From contig NZ_FNTZ01000001.1 in the NCBI RefSeq assembly GCF_900105555.1, positions 3,103,501 to 3,167,500 on the forward strand: a DNA stretch of 64,000 bases. Reading direction: 5' to 3'. Made by a program: the position numbers and the translations under genes. The stretch comes from Pseudomonas coleopterorum (GTDB lineage Bacteria > Pseudomonadota > Gammaproteobacteria > Pseudomonadales > Pseudomonadaceae). Below the pieces are notes generated by a model that worked only from the letters and a program-made list of their open reading frames with translations, ran no database searches and was not told the origin of the DNA. Positions 9,091 through 17,550 of the stretch are shown piece by piece. The stretch's first letter is position 1. Each line of letters begins with the position of its first letter.

Positions 9091-10788
9091 TCAGCCCCAC
9101 GAGTCACGCAGGGTGACGGTACGGTTGAACACCGGACGACCGGGTTGCGTGTCGGCCAGGTCGGCGCAGAAATAACCTTCGCGTTCGAACTGGAAACGAT
9201 CTTCCGGCGCGGCGTTGGCCAGCGACGGCTCGGCGCGACAGCCACGCAGCACCTGCAGGGAGTCGGGGTTGATGTTGTCGAGGAACGTGGCGCCGTCTTC
9301 GGCCTTCTCCGGGTTGGCCGAACGGAACAGGCGATCGTACAGGCGCACTTCGCACTCGACGCTGGCGGCGGCCGGCACCCAGTGGATCACGCCTTTGACC
9401 TTGCGCCCTTCCGGGTTCTTGCCCAGGGTGTCCGGGTCGTACGAGCAGCGCAGTTCGACGATGTTGCCGTCGGCGTCCTTGATCGCTTCGTCGGCACGGA
9501 TCACGTAGCTGCCGCGCAGACGCACTTCACCGTTGGGTTCCAGGCGCTTGTAGCCCTTGGGCGGCGCTTCCATGAAGTCGTCGCGATCGATGTACAGCTC
9601 GCGCTCGAAGGGCAAGGCGCGCACGCCCATGTCTTCCTTCGGATGGCGCGGCAGTTCGAGGTGCTCGACCTGGCCTTCCGGGTAGTTGGTGATCACCACC
9701 TTGAGCGGACGCAGTACGCACATGGCGCGCGGTGCCGTGCGGTCGAGGTCGTCACGGATGCTGAATTCGAGCATCGACATGTCGACCACACCGTCGGAAC
9801 GGTTAGTGCCGATCATGTCGCAGAAGTTGCGGATCGACGCCGGGGTGTAGCCGCGACGGCGGAAACCGGAAAGCGTCGACATGCGCGGATCGTCCCAGCC
9901 GTGCACGTGCTGCTCGTCGACCAGTTGCTTGAGCTTGCGCTTGGAGGTGATGGTGTAGTTGAGGTTCAGGCGGCTGAACTCGTACTGGCGCGGGTGCGCC
10001 GGCACCGACAGGTGGTCCAGGAACCACTCGTACAGCGGCCGATGGCCTTCGAACTCCAGGGTGCAGATCGAGTGCGTGATGCCTTCGATGGCATCGGACT
10101 GACCGTGGGTGAAGTCGTAGTTGGGATAAATGCACCACGCATCGCCGGTCTGGTGGTGATGGGCGTGGCGGATGCGATAGAGGATCGGGTCGCGCAGGTT
10201 CATGTTCGGCGAGGCCATGTCGATCCGGGCGCGCAGCACCCGCTCGCCGTCCTTGAATTCGCCGGCCTTCATGCGTGCGAACAGGTCCAGGTTTTCCTCG
10301 ACGCTGCGCTCGCGGAACGGGCTGTTGCGGCCCGGCTCGGTGAGGTTGCCGCGGTATTCACGGGCCTGCTCCGGGGTCAGGTCGCAGACGTACGCATCGC
10401 CCTGCTTGATCAGCTCGACGGCCCAATCGTGCAATTGGTCGAAGTATTGCGACGCGTAACGCTCTTCACCGGCCCACTCGAAGCCCAGCCACTTGATGTC
10501 GCGCTTGATGGCGTCGATGTATTCCTGGTCTTCCTTGGCCGGGTTGGTGTCGTCGAAACGCAGGTTGCAGACACCGCCGAATTCCTTGGCCAGGCCGAAG
10601 TTGACGCAGATCGACTTGGCATGGCCGATGTGCAGATAGCCGTTGGGCTCGGGCGGGAAACGAGTGACGATCTGGCTGTGCTTGCCGGCGTCCAGGTCGG
10701 CCTGGATGATCGGGCGCAGGAAGTTGGTAGGCACGGCAGGGCCATTGCCTTTGGAGGTGGGAGCGTTGTCGGCGGTGGGCTTGCTCAT
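9091..10788 (-). CDS. glnS: Glutaminyl-tRNA synthetase
   Basis: Charges tRNA-Gln with glutamine. The 565 residues carry the HIGH-type motif [15 protein letters not shown] and the KMSKS-type SKRKL, and end in the GlnS anticodon-binding beta-barrels. I start at ATG 10788 ([13 protein letters not shown]), 7 bases after AGGA; a longer in-frame start at 10869 would add sequence unlike the family. A TATGAT hexamer (plus-strand 10850-10855) is a possible -10 element. Divergent from ppiB, with cysS downstream. Confidence 0.96.
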   Translation of the reverse strand: MSKPTADNAPTSKGNGPAVPTNFLRPIIQADLDAGKHSQIVTRFPPEPNGYLHIGHAKSICVNFGLAKEFGGVCNLRFDDTNPAKEDQEYIDAIKRDIKWLGFEWAGEERYASQYFDQLHDWAVELIKQGDAYVCDLTPEQAREYRGNLTEPGRNSPFRERSVEENLDLFARMKAGEFKDGERVLRARIDMASPNMNLRDPILYRIRHAHHHQTGDAWCIYPNYDFTHGQSDAIEGITHSICTLEFEGHRPLYEWFLDHLSVPAHPRQYEFSRLNLNYTITSKRKLKQLVDEQHVHGWDDPRMSTLSGFRRRGYTPASIRNFCDMIGTNRSDGVVDMSMLEFSIRDDLDRTAPRAMCVLRPLKVVITNYPEGQVEHLELPRHPKEDMGVRALPFERELYIDRDDFMEAPPKGYKRLEPNGEVRLRGSYVIRADEAIKDADGNIVELRCSYDPDTLGKNPEGRKVKGVIHWVPAAASVECEVRLYDRLFRSANPEKAEDGATFLDNINPDSLQVLRGCRAEPSLANAAPEDRFQFEREGYFCADLADTQPGRPVFNRTVTLRDSWG

Positions 10789-11030
10789 TGGAATCCTTGA
10801 ACGAACGATGCGGCGGCAGCCAGGGTAGGCCGACCAAATCAAAGCGCTTATCATAGCCGAAGCGGTCAACCGGCTGACAGGCCAGCCCCGACAAACTATC
10901 GGGTAAATCCTGCAGCATGGAAAAAAACAGCCTTTGAATGGCTATCGGCGCCTGTAAACTGGGCGCTGTCGTTATCGGATGCTCGACAGAGCGTTCCCAC
11001 AGAACATGCTTCATAGACAGAGAGAGCCCC

Positions 11031-11534
11031 ATGTCCAACGTCAAACTGACCACCAACCACGGCGACATCGTGCTGCAACTGAACGCCGAGAAAGCCCCGC
11101 TGACCGTGGCCAACTTCATCGAGTACGTCAAAGCCGGTCACTACGAGAACACCGTGTTCCACCGCGTGATCGGTAACTTCATGATCCAGGGCGGCGGTTT
11201 CGAGCCAGGCATGAAAGAGAAGAAGGACAAGCGTCCGAGCATCCAGAACGAAGCCGACAACGGCCTGCCGAACAAGAAGTACTCGGTCGCCATGGCGCGC
11301 ACCATGGAGCCGCATTCGGCGTCGGCGCAGTTCTTCATCAACGTGGGCGACAACAGCTTCCTCAACCACACCTCGAAAACCACCCAGGGCTGGGGCTACG
11401 CCGTGTTCGGTGAAGTGATCGAAGGCCAGGACGTGGTCGACAAGATCAAGGGTGTGTCCACCACCTCCAAGGCGGGTCACCAGGACGTGCCGGCCGAAGA
11501 CGTGATCATCGAGAAAGCCGAGATCGTTGAGTGA
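11031..11534 (+). CDS. ppiB: Peptidyl-prolyl cis-trans isomerase B (cytoplasmic cyclophilin)
   Basis: Speeds prolyl bond isomerisation during folding. The 167 residues match short bacterial cyclophilins, with the active-site segments [13 protein letters not shown] and [13 protein letters not shown]. There is no signal peptide, so it is cytoplasmic. The ATG at 11031 follows AGAGAGCCCC. Its stop overlaps the GTG start of lpxH (GTGA), so the two genes are translationally coupled. Confidence 0.95.
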   Translation: MSNVKLTTNHGDIVLQLNAEKAPLTVANFIEYVKAGHYENTVFHRVIGNFMIQGGGFEPGMKEKKDKRPSIQNEADNGLPNKKYSVAMARTMEPHSASAQFFINVGDNSFLNHTSKTTQGWGYAVFGEVIEGQDVVDKIKGVSTTSKAGHQDVPAEDVIIEKAEIVE

Positions 11535-12265
11535 TACTGCTGATCTCCGATCTGCACCTGCAGGAAGAACGCCCGGACATCACCCGGGCGTTTCTGGATT
11601 TCCTCGGCGGGCGCGCGCGCTCGGCCGAGGCGCTGTACATCCTGGGCGACTTCTTCGAAGCCTGGATCGGCGACGACGCCATGACCCCTTTTCAATCGTC
11701 CATCTGCGCAGCGCTGCGTGCGCTCAGCGACGGTGGCACGAAGATCTTCCTGATGCACGGCAACCGTGATTTCCTGATCGGTTCCACGTTCTGCAAAAAA
11801 GCCGGCTGCACCCTGCTGGCCGATCCGAGCGTGGTACGCCTCAATGGCGAACCGGTGCTGTTGATGCACGGCGACAGCCTGTGCACCCTCGACGAAGGCT
11901 ACATGCGCCTGCGTCGCGTGCTGCGCAACCCGCTGACGCTGTTCGTCCTGCGGAACCTGCCGCTGAGCACCCGTCACAAGCTTGCCCGCAAGCTGCGCAG
12001 TGAAAGCCGGGCACAGACGCGAATGAAGGCCAGCGACATCGTCGATGTGACGCCTGAAGAGGTGCCACGGGTGATGCGCCAGCACGGCGTATCCACCCTG
12101 ATTCATGGACACACCCACCGCCCGGCGGTGCACGGGGTGCAGATCGGTGATCTACCGGCGCGGCGTATCGTGCTGGGGGACTGGGATGCACAAGGCTGGG
12201 TGCTGCAGGTGGATGAGCACGGTTTCGACCTGGCGCCGTTCGATTTCACCGCGCAGCCTGCCTGA
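11531..12265 (+). CDS. lpxH: UDP-2,3-diacylglucosamine diphosphatase
   Basis: Cleaves UDP-2,3-diacylglucosamine to lipid X and UMP in lipid A synthesis, at the inner face of the membrane. The 244 residues have the metallophosphoesterase motifs [36 protein letters not shown] and [10 protein letters not shown], which bind two manganese ions. It starts at GTG 11531, overlapping the ppiB stop, consistent with family length. Confidence 0.95.
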   Translation: MILLISDLHLQEERPDITRAFLDFLGGRARSAEALYILGDFFEAWIGDDAMTPFQSSICAALRALSDGGTKIFLMHGNRDFLIGSTFCKKAGCTLLADPSVVRLNGEPVLLMHGDSLCTLDEGYMRLRRVLRNPLTLFVLRNLPLSTRHKLARKLRSESRAQTRMKASDIVDVTPEEVPRVMRQHGVSTLIHGHTHRPAVHGVQIGDLPARRIVLGDWDAQGWVLQVDEHGFDLAPFDFTAQPA

Positions 12266-12281
12266 CGCACCGCGCCGCCCC

Positions 12282-12309
12282 GTTCGCGGCCACTGGCCGC
12301 TCCTACAGA
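12282..12309. repeat. REP-like palindrome after lpxH
   Basis: Contains CGGCCACTGGCCGCTCCTACAG, including the GGCCACTGGCC palindrome and the GCTCCTAC core also present at 7558. It sits between the convergent lpxH and efflux genes. Confidence 0.5.
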
Positions 12310-12337
12310 TACGGCGCCACCTGCGGGAGGCCCAATC

Positions 12338-13870
12338 TCAATGTCCACCCCCGGCGGCCGGTCCCGCCTTGGCGGTGAACGGCGGCTTGGCCAGCCACAC
12401 CAGCAGCACGAGCCCGGCGAAGATCCACCCCATCAGGGTGAAATAATCGACCGTGCTCAACATGTAGGCTTGGCTGTTGACCATCTGCTCCATCCGCGCG
12501 TACGCCTGAGGCGTACTGCCGCCCATCTGCTCCAGTGCATGGCGGGTAATCGGATCGTAGGTGCTGATGCTCTCGGTCAGGTAGGCATGGTGCTGATCGG
12601 CGCGACGGATCCAGATCCAGGTCGTCAGCGAGGCGGCGAAGCTGCCGCCCAGGGTGCGCAGAAAGGTCGCCAGTCCCGACCCGTCGGCGATCTGCTGCGG
12701 TGGCAGGTCCGACAGCAGAATGCTCAAGGTGGGCATGAAGAACAGCGCCACCCCTGCCCCCATGAACATCTGCACCAGGGCCACGTGCTGGAAATCCACC
12801 TGGCTGTTGAACCCGGCGCGCATGAAGCAACTGGTGCCGATGGCCACGAACGCCAGGCCCGCGAGCAGGCGCAAGTCGAACTTGTGCGCGTACTTGCCCA
12901 CGAAGGGCGACATCAACACCGGCAGGATGCCGATCGGTGCCACGGCCAGGCCCGCCCAGGTCGCGGTGTAGCCCATCTGGGTCTGCAGCCACTGGGGCAG
13001 GATCAGGTTGATGCCGAAGAATCCGGCGTAGCCGAACACCAGCACCAGCGTACCGATGCGAAAGTTGCGGAACGCGAACAGCCGCAGGTTCACCACCGGA
13101 TGCTCGTCGGTCAGCTCCCAGATGACGAAGGCCGTCAGGGCCACCGCCGAGATGACCGAACCGATAACGATGAAACTGGACTCGAACCAGTCCAGGTCGT
13201 TGCCCTTGTCCAGCACCACCTGCAAGGCACCGACGCCGATGATCAAGGTGATCAGCCCGACGTAGTCCATGGGCTGCCGGCTCAGGTGCACAGGCCGTTT
13301 CGCCATCTGCTGGCGCACCACCGCACAGGCGAACAGCCCGATGGGGATATTGATGAAGAAGATCCACGGCCAGCTGTAACTGTCGGTGATCCAGCCGCCC
13401 AGAATCGGCCCGGCGATCGGCGCCACCACCGTGACCATGGCCAGCAGCGCCAAGGCCATGCCGCGCTTGGCCGGCGGATACACGGCAATCAACAGGGTCT
13501 GGGTCATCGGGTACAACGGCCCGGCGACCAGGCCCTGCACCACGCGAAAACCAACCAGCTCGGGCATCGAGGTGGAAATGCCGCACAGGAACGAGGCCAG
13601 CACGAACAGCATCGTGGCCCACAGAAACAGCTTCACTTCGCCAAAGCGCCGGCTCAGCCAGCCGGTCAGCGGCAAGGCGATGGCGTTGCTCACCGCGAAC
13701 GAGGTGATGACCCAGGTACCCTGCTCGGAACTGACGCCCAGGTTGCCGGAAATGGTCGGCAGGGCGACGTTGGCAATGGTGGTGTCGAGCACCTGCATGA
13801 AGGTCGCCAGCGACAGGCCGATGGTGCAGAGCAACAGGCTTGGCGGCGTGAACGAGGCTTTGGAATCCAT
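12338..13870 (-). CDS. DHA2-family drug:proton antiporter, EmrB type
   Basis: Major facilitator of 510 residues with about 14 membrane helices. Motif A-like GWLSRRFGEVKLFLW follows SSEQGTWVITSFAVSNAIAL, typical of EmrB/QacA transporters. It pumps hydrophobic drugs or uncouplers, using the adaptor encoded just upstream (57 bases away) and an outer-membrane channel encoded elsewhere. Last gene of the marR-emrA-emrB operon. The transported compounds cannot be inferred. Confidence 0.92.
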   Translation of the reverse strand: MDSKASFTPPSLLLCTIGLSLATFMQVLDTTIANVALPTISGNLGVSSEQGTWVITSFAVSNAIALPLTGWLSRRFGEVKLFLWATMLFVLASFLCGISTSMPELVGFRVVQGLVAGPLYPMTQTLLIAVYPPAKRGMALALLAMVTVVAPIAGPILGGWITDSYSWPWIFFINIPIGLFACAVVRQQMAKRPVHLSRQPMDYVGLITLIIGVGALQVVLDKGNDLDWFESSFIVIGSVISAVALTAFVIWELTDEHPVVNLRLFAFRNFRIGTLVLVFGYAGFFGINLILPQWLQTQMGYTATWAGLAVAPIGILPVLMSPFVGKYAHKFDLRLLAGLAFVAIGTSCFMRAGFNSQVDFQHVALVQMFMGAGVALFFMPTLSILLSDLPPQQIADGSGLATFLRTLGGSFAASLTTWIWIRRADQHHAYLTESISTYDPITRHALEQMGGSTPQAYARMEQMVNSQAYMLSTVDYFTLMGWIFAGLVLLVWLAKPPFTAKAGPAAGGGH

Positions 13871-13927
13871 GATCCACCCTTTGCAATGCGAGACCGCGCC
13901 GACCCGTGACGGGCCGGCTCGGGTAGA

Positions 13928-15154
13928 TCAGCGGGTGGCCGTGGTGCCGGACGCTGCGCTGTTGTCGTGGATCAACTGGGCGATCATGGCATCCGCTTCA
14001 CCCAACTGCTTCTCGTAGACGTTGGTGGTGAAGGACGCCTGCTGCGGCGGTTGCTGCGCCAATACCGGCCCGCTCTGGTCGTGCAGGTCGACATCCACCA
14101 CCGTCGACAGGCCGATGCGCAGCGGATGCTCGCTCAACTGTTGCGGATTGATGTGCACCCGCACCGGCACCCGCTGGACGATCTTGATCCAGTTGCCCGT
14201 GGCGTTCTGTGCCGGCAGCAAGGCGAAGGCACTGCCGGTGCCCGCACCGAGGCTGTCGATGGTGCCGCTGTACTTCACCTCGTCGCCATACAGATCGCTG
14301 GTGATGTCCACCGGCTGGCCGATGCGCATGTGGCGCAGCTGGGTTTCCTTGAAGTTGGCGTCGATCCACAACTGGTTCAGCGGAATCACCGCCATGGTCG
14401 GCGTTCCCGGCTCGATACGCTGGCCCAGTTGCACGGTGCGCTTGGCCACATAGCCGGTTACCGGGGCGATCAGGGTAGTACGAGCATGGGCCAGGTACGC
14501 CTGACGCAACTGCGCAGCCGCCGCCCGCACGTCGGGGTGGTTGGACACCTGGGTGGCATCGACCAGCGCGGTCGAGGTCGCCAGTTGTTGCTGGGTATTG
14601 CTCAGGGCGCTCTGCGCCGAAATCAGATCGTCATGGGCGTGGGACAGTTCTTCCTGGGAGATCGCCCCGTCGGACGCCAGGTTCTTGCGTCGGCCATAGT
14701 TGTCCTGGGCGCGCTGCACTTCCGCCTTGCGCGCAGCCACCTGGGCCTTCATGCCGTCGACGTTGCTGTACAGGCCGCGCACCTGGCGTACCGCCTTGGC
14801 CAGATTGGCCTGGGCATTCTGCAGATCGATCTGCGAGTCGTTCGGGTCGAACTGCACCAAGGGTTGGCCTTCGTGGACGAGATCGCCATCGTCGGCACCG
14901 ATGCTGATCACCGTGCCCGTGGTCAACGGCGTGATTTCCACCACGTTGCCGTTCACGTAGGCATCGTCGGTGCTCTCGTTCCAGCGCCCGTACAGGGTGT
15001 ACCAGGCCCAGACGCCCAGACCGCCCAGCACCACCAAGGCCAGCAGGATGAACAACCAGAGTTTGCGCTTGCGTCGATTGGCCGGGGCCTTGTCGTCGGC
15101 CGCCGGCGCTGCGGGCGGTTGCTGGGAAGCATTGGAATCAGTGGCAGTGGCCAT
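13928..15154 (-). CDS. HlyD/EmrA-type membrane fusion protein
   Basis: Periplasmic adaptor of 408 residues. A cytoplasmic N-terminus rich in Ala, Pro and Lys is followed by one membrane span (KLWLFILLALVVLGGLGVWA), then the lipoyl and barrel regions (NVVEITPLTTGTVISI and RTTLIAPVTGYVAKR) split by a helical hairpin around residues 120-200. It bridges the EmrB-like pump and an outer-membrane TolC-type channel; no channel gene is present in this operon. Confidence 0.92.
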   Translation of the reverse strand: MATATDSNASQQPPAAPAADDKAPANRRKRKLWLFILLALVVLGGLGVWAWYTLYGRWNESTDDAYVNGNVVEITPLTTGTVISIGADDGDLVHEGQPLVQFDPNDSQIDLQNAQANLAKAVRQVRGLYSNVDGMKAQVAARKAEVQRAQDNYGRRKNLASDGAISQEELSHAHDDLISAQSALSNTQQQLATSTALVDATQVSNHPDVRAAAAQLRQAYLAHARTTLIAPVTGYVAKRTVQLGQRIEPGTPTMAVIPLNQLWIDANFKETQLRHMRIGQPVDITSDLYGDEVKYSGTIDSLGAGTGSAFALLPAQNATGNWIKIVQRVPVRVHINPQQLSEHPLRIGLSTVVDVDLHDQSGPVLAQQPPQQASFTTNVYEKQLGEADAMIAQLIHDNSAASGTTATR

Positions 15155-15225
15155 GGCAGTTCACCTGAAAGGGTTCGGTCGGTGTTGCGTCGAGCAGATC
15201 GGTCGGGGCGCTGACGTCGGAGTAT

Positions 15226-15699
15226 TCAGCCGGCGGCGGCACCCAGCGCCAGCAGCGGATCCCCGGAAGCTTGCAACAGCTTCTTGAGGATCCGTTCCAG
15301 CTCGGCGATCTCTTCACGATCGAGCATGCCCACCAGCTCGTTCATGGCGTTGGCGCCAATGACCGGCAGGCGCGCTGCCAGTGCCTGGCCTTCATCGGTC
15401 AGCACCAGCTGCACCTGTCGTCGGTCAGCGGCGCTGCGCTGGCGCCGGATCAATTGCTTGTGTTCCAGCCGGTCGAGCATGCGCGTCATCGAACCGCTGT
15501 CCAGCGACAGGTAGCGCGACATCTCCGCCGGCGTGTCGATGCCGAAACGGGCGTTGATGATCAGCACCTTGAATTGCGCAGCGGTCACGCCATAGGGCAC
15601 CAGATGCGTGTCCAGCAAACGATCCTTCAACGCCGATCCGCGGCCCAGCAGCAGGCCCAGGTTGCAGGTATGGAAGTTCTCGGGGGTGTAGTGATTCAT
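15226..15699 (-). CDS. MarR-family transcriptional regulator, EmrR/MprA-like
   Basis: Winged-helix repressor of 157 residues (helix region AEMSRYLSLDSGSMTRMLDR, wing KQLIRRQRSAADRRQVQLVL). It is first in the operon with the EmrA- and EmrB-like genes and probably represses it until a hydrophobic ligand binds. I prefer ATG 15699 (MNHYTPENFHTCNLGLLLGR) because related EmrR-type proteins begin this way. A GTG at 15717 would add six residues and sits next to AGGTGG, so it cannot be excluded. Palindromes upstream are described separately. Confidence 0.88.
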   Translation of the reverse strand: MNHYTPENFHTCNLGLLLGRGSALKDRLLDTHLVPYGVTAAQFKVLIINARFGIDTPAEMSRYLSLDSGSMTRMLDRLEHKQLIRRQRSAADRRQVQLVLTDEGQALAARLPVIGANAMNELVGMLDREEIAELERILKKLLQASGDPLLALGAAAG

Positions 15700-16012
15700 G
15701 GGCCGGAAGCTGTCCACCTGTTAGCCGAATGCATGTCTGCGCGTGTGCATGGATACAATTTGTACATCTCTCATACATCGTCGAAACATAATGTTACTGC
15801 TTAGGCAGACAATGTCAAGGCAATGGTTAGCTTGCTAACATTAAGGCCGATCGGTCGCTTTGATGGGAAAAATTCACTCCATCCCGGTGCCCGCTGGCCA
15901 AAGCAGGCAGCGCTTGGGGCATAATGCTGGCGGTTTCACCCGTAGTGGGGGTCTTCATCTACCTATATGGCCCTCGTTTTCGTCACCCCTCGCCCGCAGG
16001 GTTTTCAAGCAC
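15700..16012. other. Divergent marR/dacB control region
   Basis: A 313-base gene-free stretch. It holds the marR promoter with its palindromes (15754-15839) and, to the right, the short leader of dacB (15840-16012), in which I recognise no further site or RNA gene. Confidence 0.7.
15754..15839 (-). promoter_or_regulatory. marR-emrAB promoter with three candidate operators
   Basis: Read leftward: palindrome GTTAGC-TT-GCTAAC (15839-15826), -35 TTGACA (15818-15813), a 16-base spacer containing CTGC-N4-GCAG, a -10 like TAACAT (15796-15791), and then TACAA-T-TTGTA (15764-15754) in the early leader. A perfect -35 box flanked by dyads fits autorepression by the MarR protein encoded 55 bases further on. 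Which dyad is bound is inference. Confidence 0.5.
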
Positions 16013-17473
16013 ATGATCAAATCTCTTCGTCCACTATTGCTCGCCGGCCTGATGCTGCCCCTGGCCCTTCCCCTCTGCGCTGCCCCCCTGAACACCACAC
16101 TGCCGCCCAAGGTTCAACAGGCCATCAAGGCCAGCAAGCTGCAGAATGACGCCCTGTCTCTGGTGATGCTGCCGCTCAACGGCCCCGGCAGCCCGACCGT
16201 GTTCAACGCCGACGTATCAGTGAATCCAGCCTCGACCATGAAACTGGTCACCACCTACGCGGCCCTCGAACTGCTGGGCCCGACCTATCAGTGGAAGACC
16301 GAATTCTTCACCGACGGCACCCTGAGCAACGGCGTGCTCAACGGCAACCTCTACCTCAAGGGTGGCGGCGATCCCAAGCTGAACATGGAAAAACTCTGGC
16401 TGCTCATGCGTGACCTGCGCGCCAACGGCGTGCGTCAGGTGACCGGCGACCTGGTGCTGGACCGCAGTCATTTCATCCAGCCGCAGTTGCCGGCCTTCAA
16501 CGATGACGGTGGCGACGAGAACGCGCCGTTCCTGGTCCGCCCGGACTCCCTGCTGGTCAACCTCAAGGCCTTGCGCTTCGTGACCCGCAACGACACCGGC
16601 AAGGTGCTGGTGTCGGTCGAACCACCGATCGCCACCATTCGCATCGACAACCAGGTCAAAGCGCTGCCCGGAACCAAGTGCACGGGCGACGTGCGCTACA
16701 ACCCGATCACCCAGGCCGACGGCATGACCGTCGTGGTCAGCGGCCAGTTGGCCGAAGGCTGCAGCTCGCAGACCTACCTGTCGCTGCTCGACCACCAGAG
16801 CTATGCCGCCGGCGCGGTCCGAGCGATCTGGAACGAACTGGGCGGCACCATCCAGGGCGGCGACCGTGTCGGCACCGTGCCCAAGACCGCGCGCGTGCTG
16901 GCGCGGGCCTTTTCGCCGGATCTGGTGGAAATCATTCGCGACATCAACAAGTACAGCAACAACACCATGGCCCAGCAGCTGTTCCTGAGCCTGGGCGAAC
17001 GCTATCGCAACGAGGCCGACGGCGACGACGCCAAGGCCGCGCAGCGCGTGATTCGGGGTTGGCTAGCGAAGAAAGGCATCACCGCGTCGCACCTGGTGAT
17101 GGAGAACGGCTCGGGGCTGTCCCGCGACGAGCGCGTCAGCGCGCGGGAGATGGCAACCTTGCTGCAGGCCGCCTGGAAAAGCCCGTACGCCGCCGAGTTC
17201 ATGGCGTCGATGCCGATCGTGGGCATGGACGGCACCATGCGCAAACGCTTGAAGCGTACGGCGCTGCAAGGTGAAGGCCACATCAAGACCGGCACCCTCA
17301 ACACCGTACGCGCCATCGCCGGCTACAGCCGCGACAGCAACGGCAACACCTGGGCGGTGGTCGCCATCCTCAACGATCCGCGCCCATGGGGCGCCTCATC
17401 GGTTCTGGATCAGGCGCTGCTGGACCTGTACTCGCAGCCAAAGGCCGCGTCTACCTCGCCCAACATCCAGTAA
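16013..17473 (+). CDS. dacB: D-alanyl-D-alanine carboxypeptidase/endopeptidase, PBP4
   Basis: Periplasmic class C penicillin-binding protein that trims and opens D-Ala-meso-DAP cross-links in peptidoglycan. The 486 residues begin with a signal peptide (residues 1-24, ending in LPLCAA). The catalytic motifs are all present: S74-T-M-K77, SNN in INKYSNNTMAQQ, and KTG in GHIKTGTLNTV. The ATG at 16013 is chosen because it starts directly at the signal peptide; the frame is open 51 codons further upstream without a signal-like sequence. Confidence 0.94.
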   Translation: MIKSLRPLLLAGLMLPLALPLCAAPLNTTLPPKVQQAIKASKLQNDALSLVMLPLNGPGSPTVFNADVSVNPASTMKLVTTYAALELLGPTYQWKTEFFTDGTLSNGVLNGNLYLKGGGDPKLNMEKLWLLMRDLRANGVRQVTGDLVLDRSHFIQPQLPAFNDDGGDENAPFLVRPDSLLVNLKALRFVTRNDTGKVLVSVEPPIATIRIDNQVKALPGTKCTGDVRYNPITQADGMTVVVSGQLAEGCSSQTYLSLLDHQSYAAGAVRAIWNELGGTIQGGDRVGTVPKTARVLARAFSPDLVEIIRDINKYSNNTMAQQLFLSLGERYRNEADGDDAKAAQRVIRGWLAKKGITASHLVMENGSGLSRDERVSAREMATLLQAAWKSPYAAEFMASMPIVGMDGTMRKRLKRTALQGEGHIKTGTLNTVRAIAGYSRDSNGNTWAVVAILNDPRPWGASSVLDQALLDLYSQPKAASTSPNIQ

Positions 17474-17484
17474 TCATCCAATAC

Positions 17485-17534
17485 GTGTGGGAGCGGGGCG
17501 GGCGGCTGAGCCCGCTGCCCGCGAAGGCAGCGCC
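17485..17534. repeat. REP element between dacB and rlmKL
   Basis: Contains GTGTGGGAGCGGGG and later CCCGCGAAGGCAGCGCC, the same family as the array at 54755-55146. It lies between the convergent 3' ends of dacB and rlmKL. Confidence 0.6.
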
Positions 17535-17550
17535 ACATCTCCTCAGGGAG

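Noticed and set aside
12341..13909. A 522-codon plus-strand frame opposite the EmrB-like gene
   Set aside because: Antisense shadow; the membrane-protein frame on the minus strand is clear.
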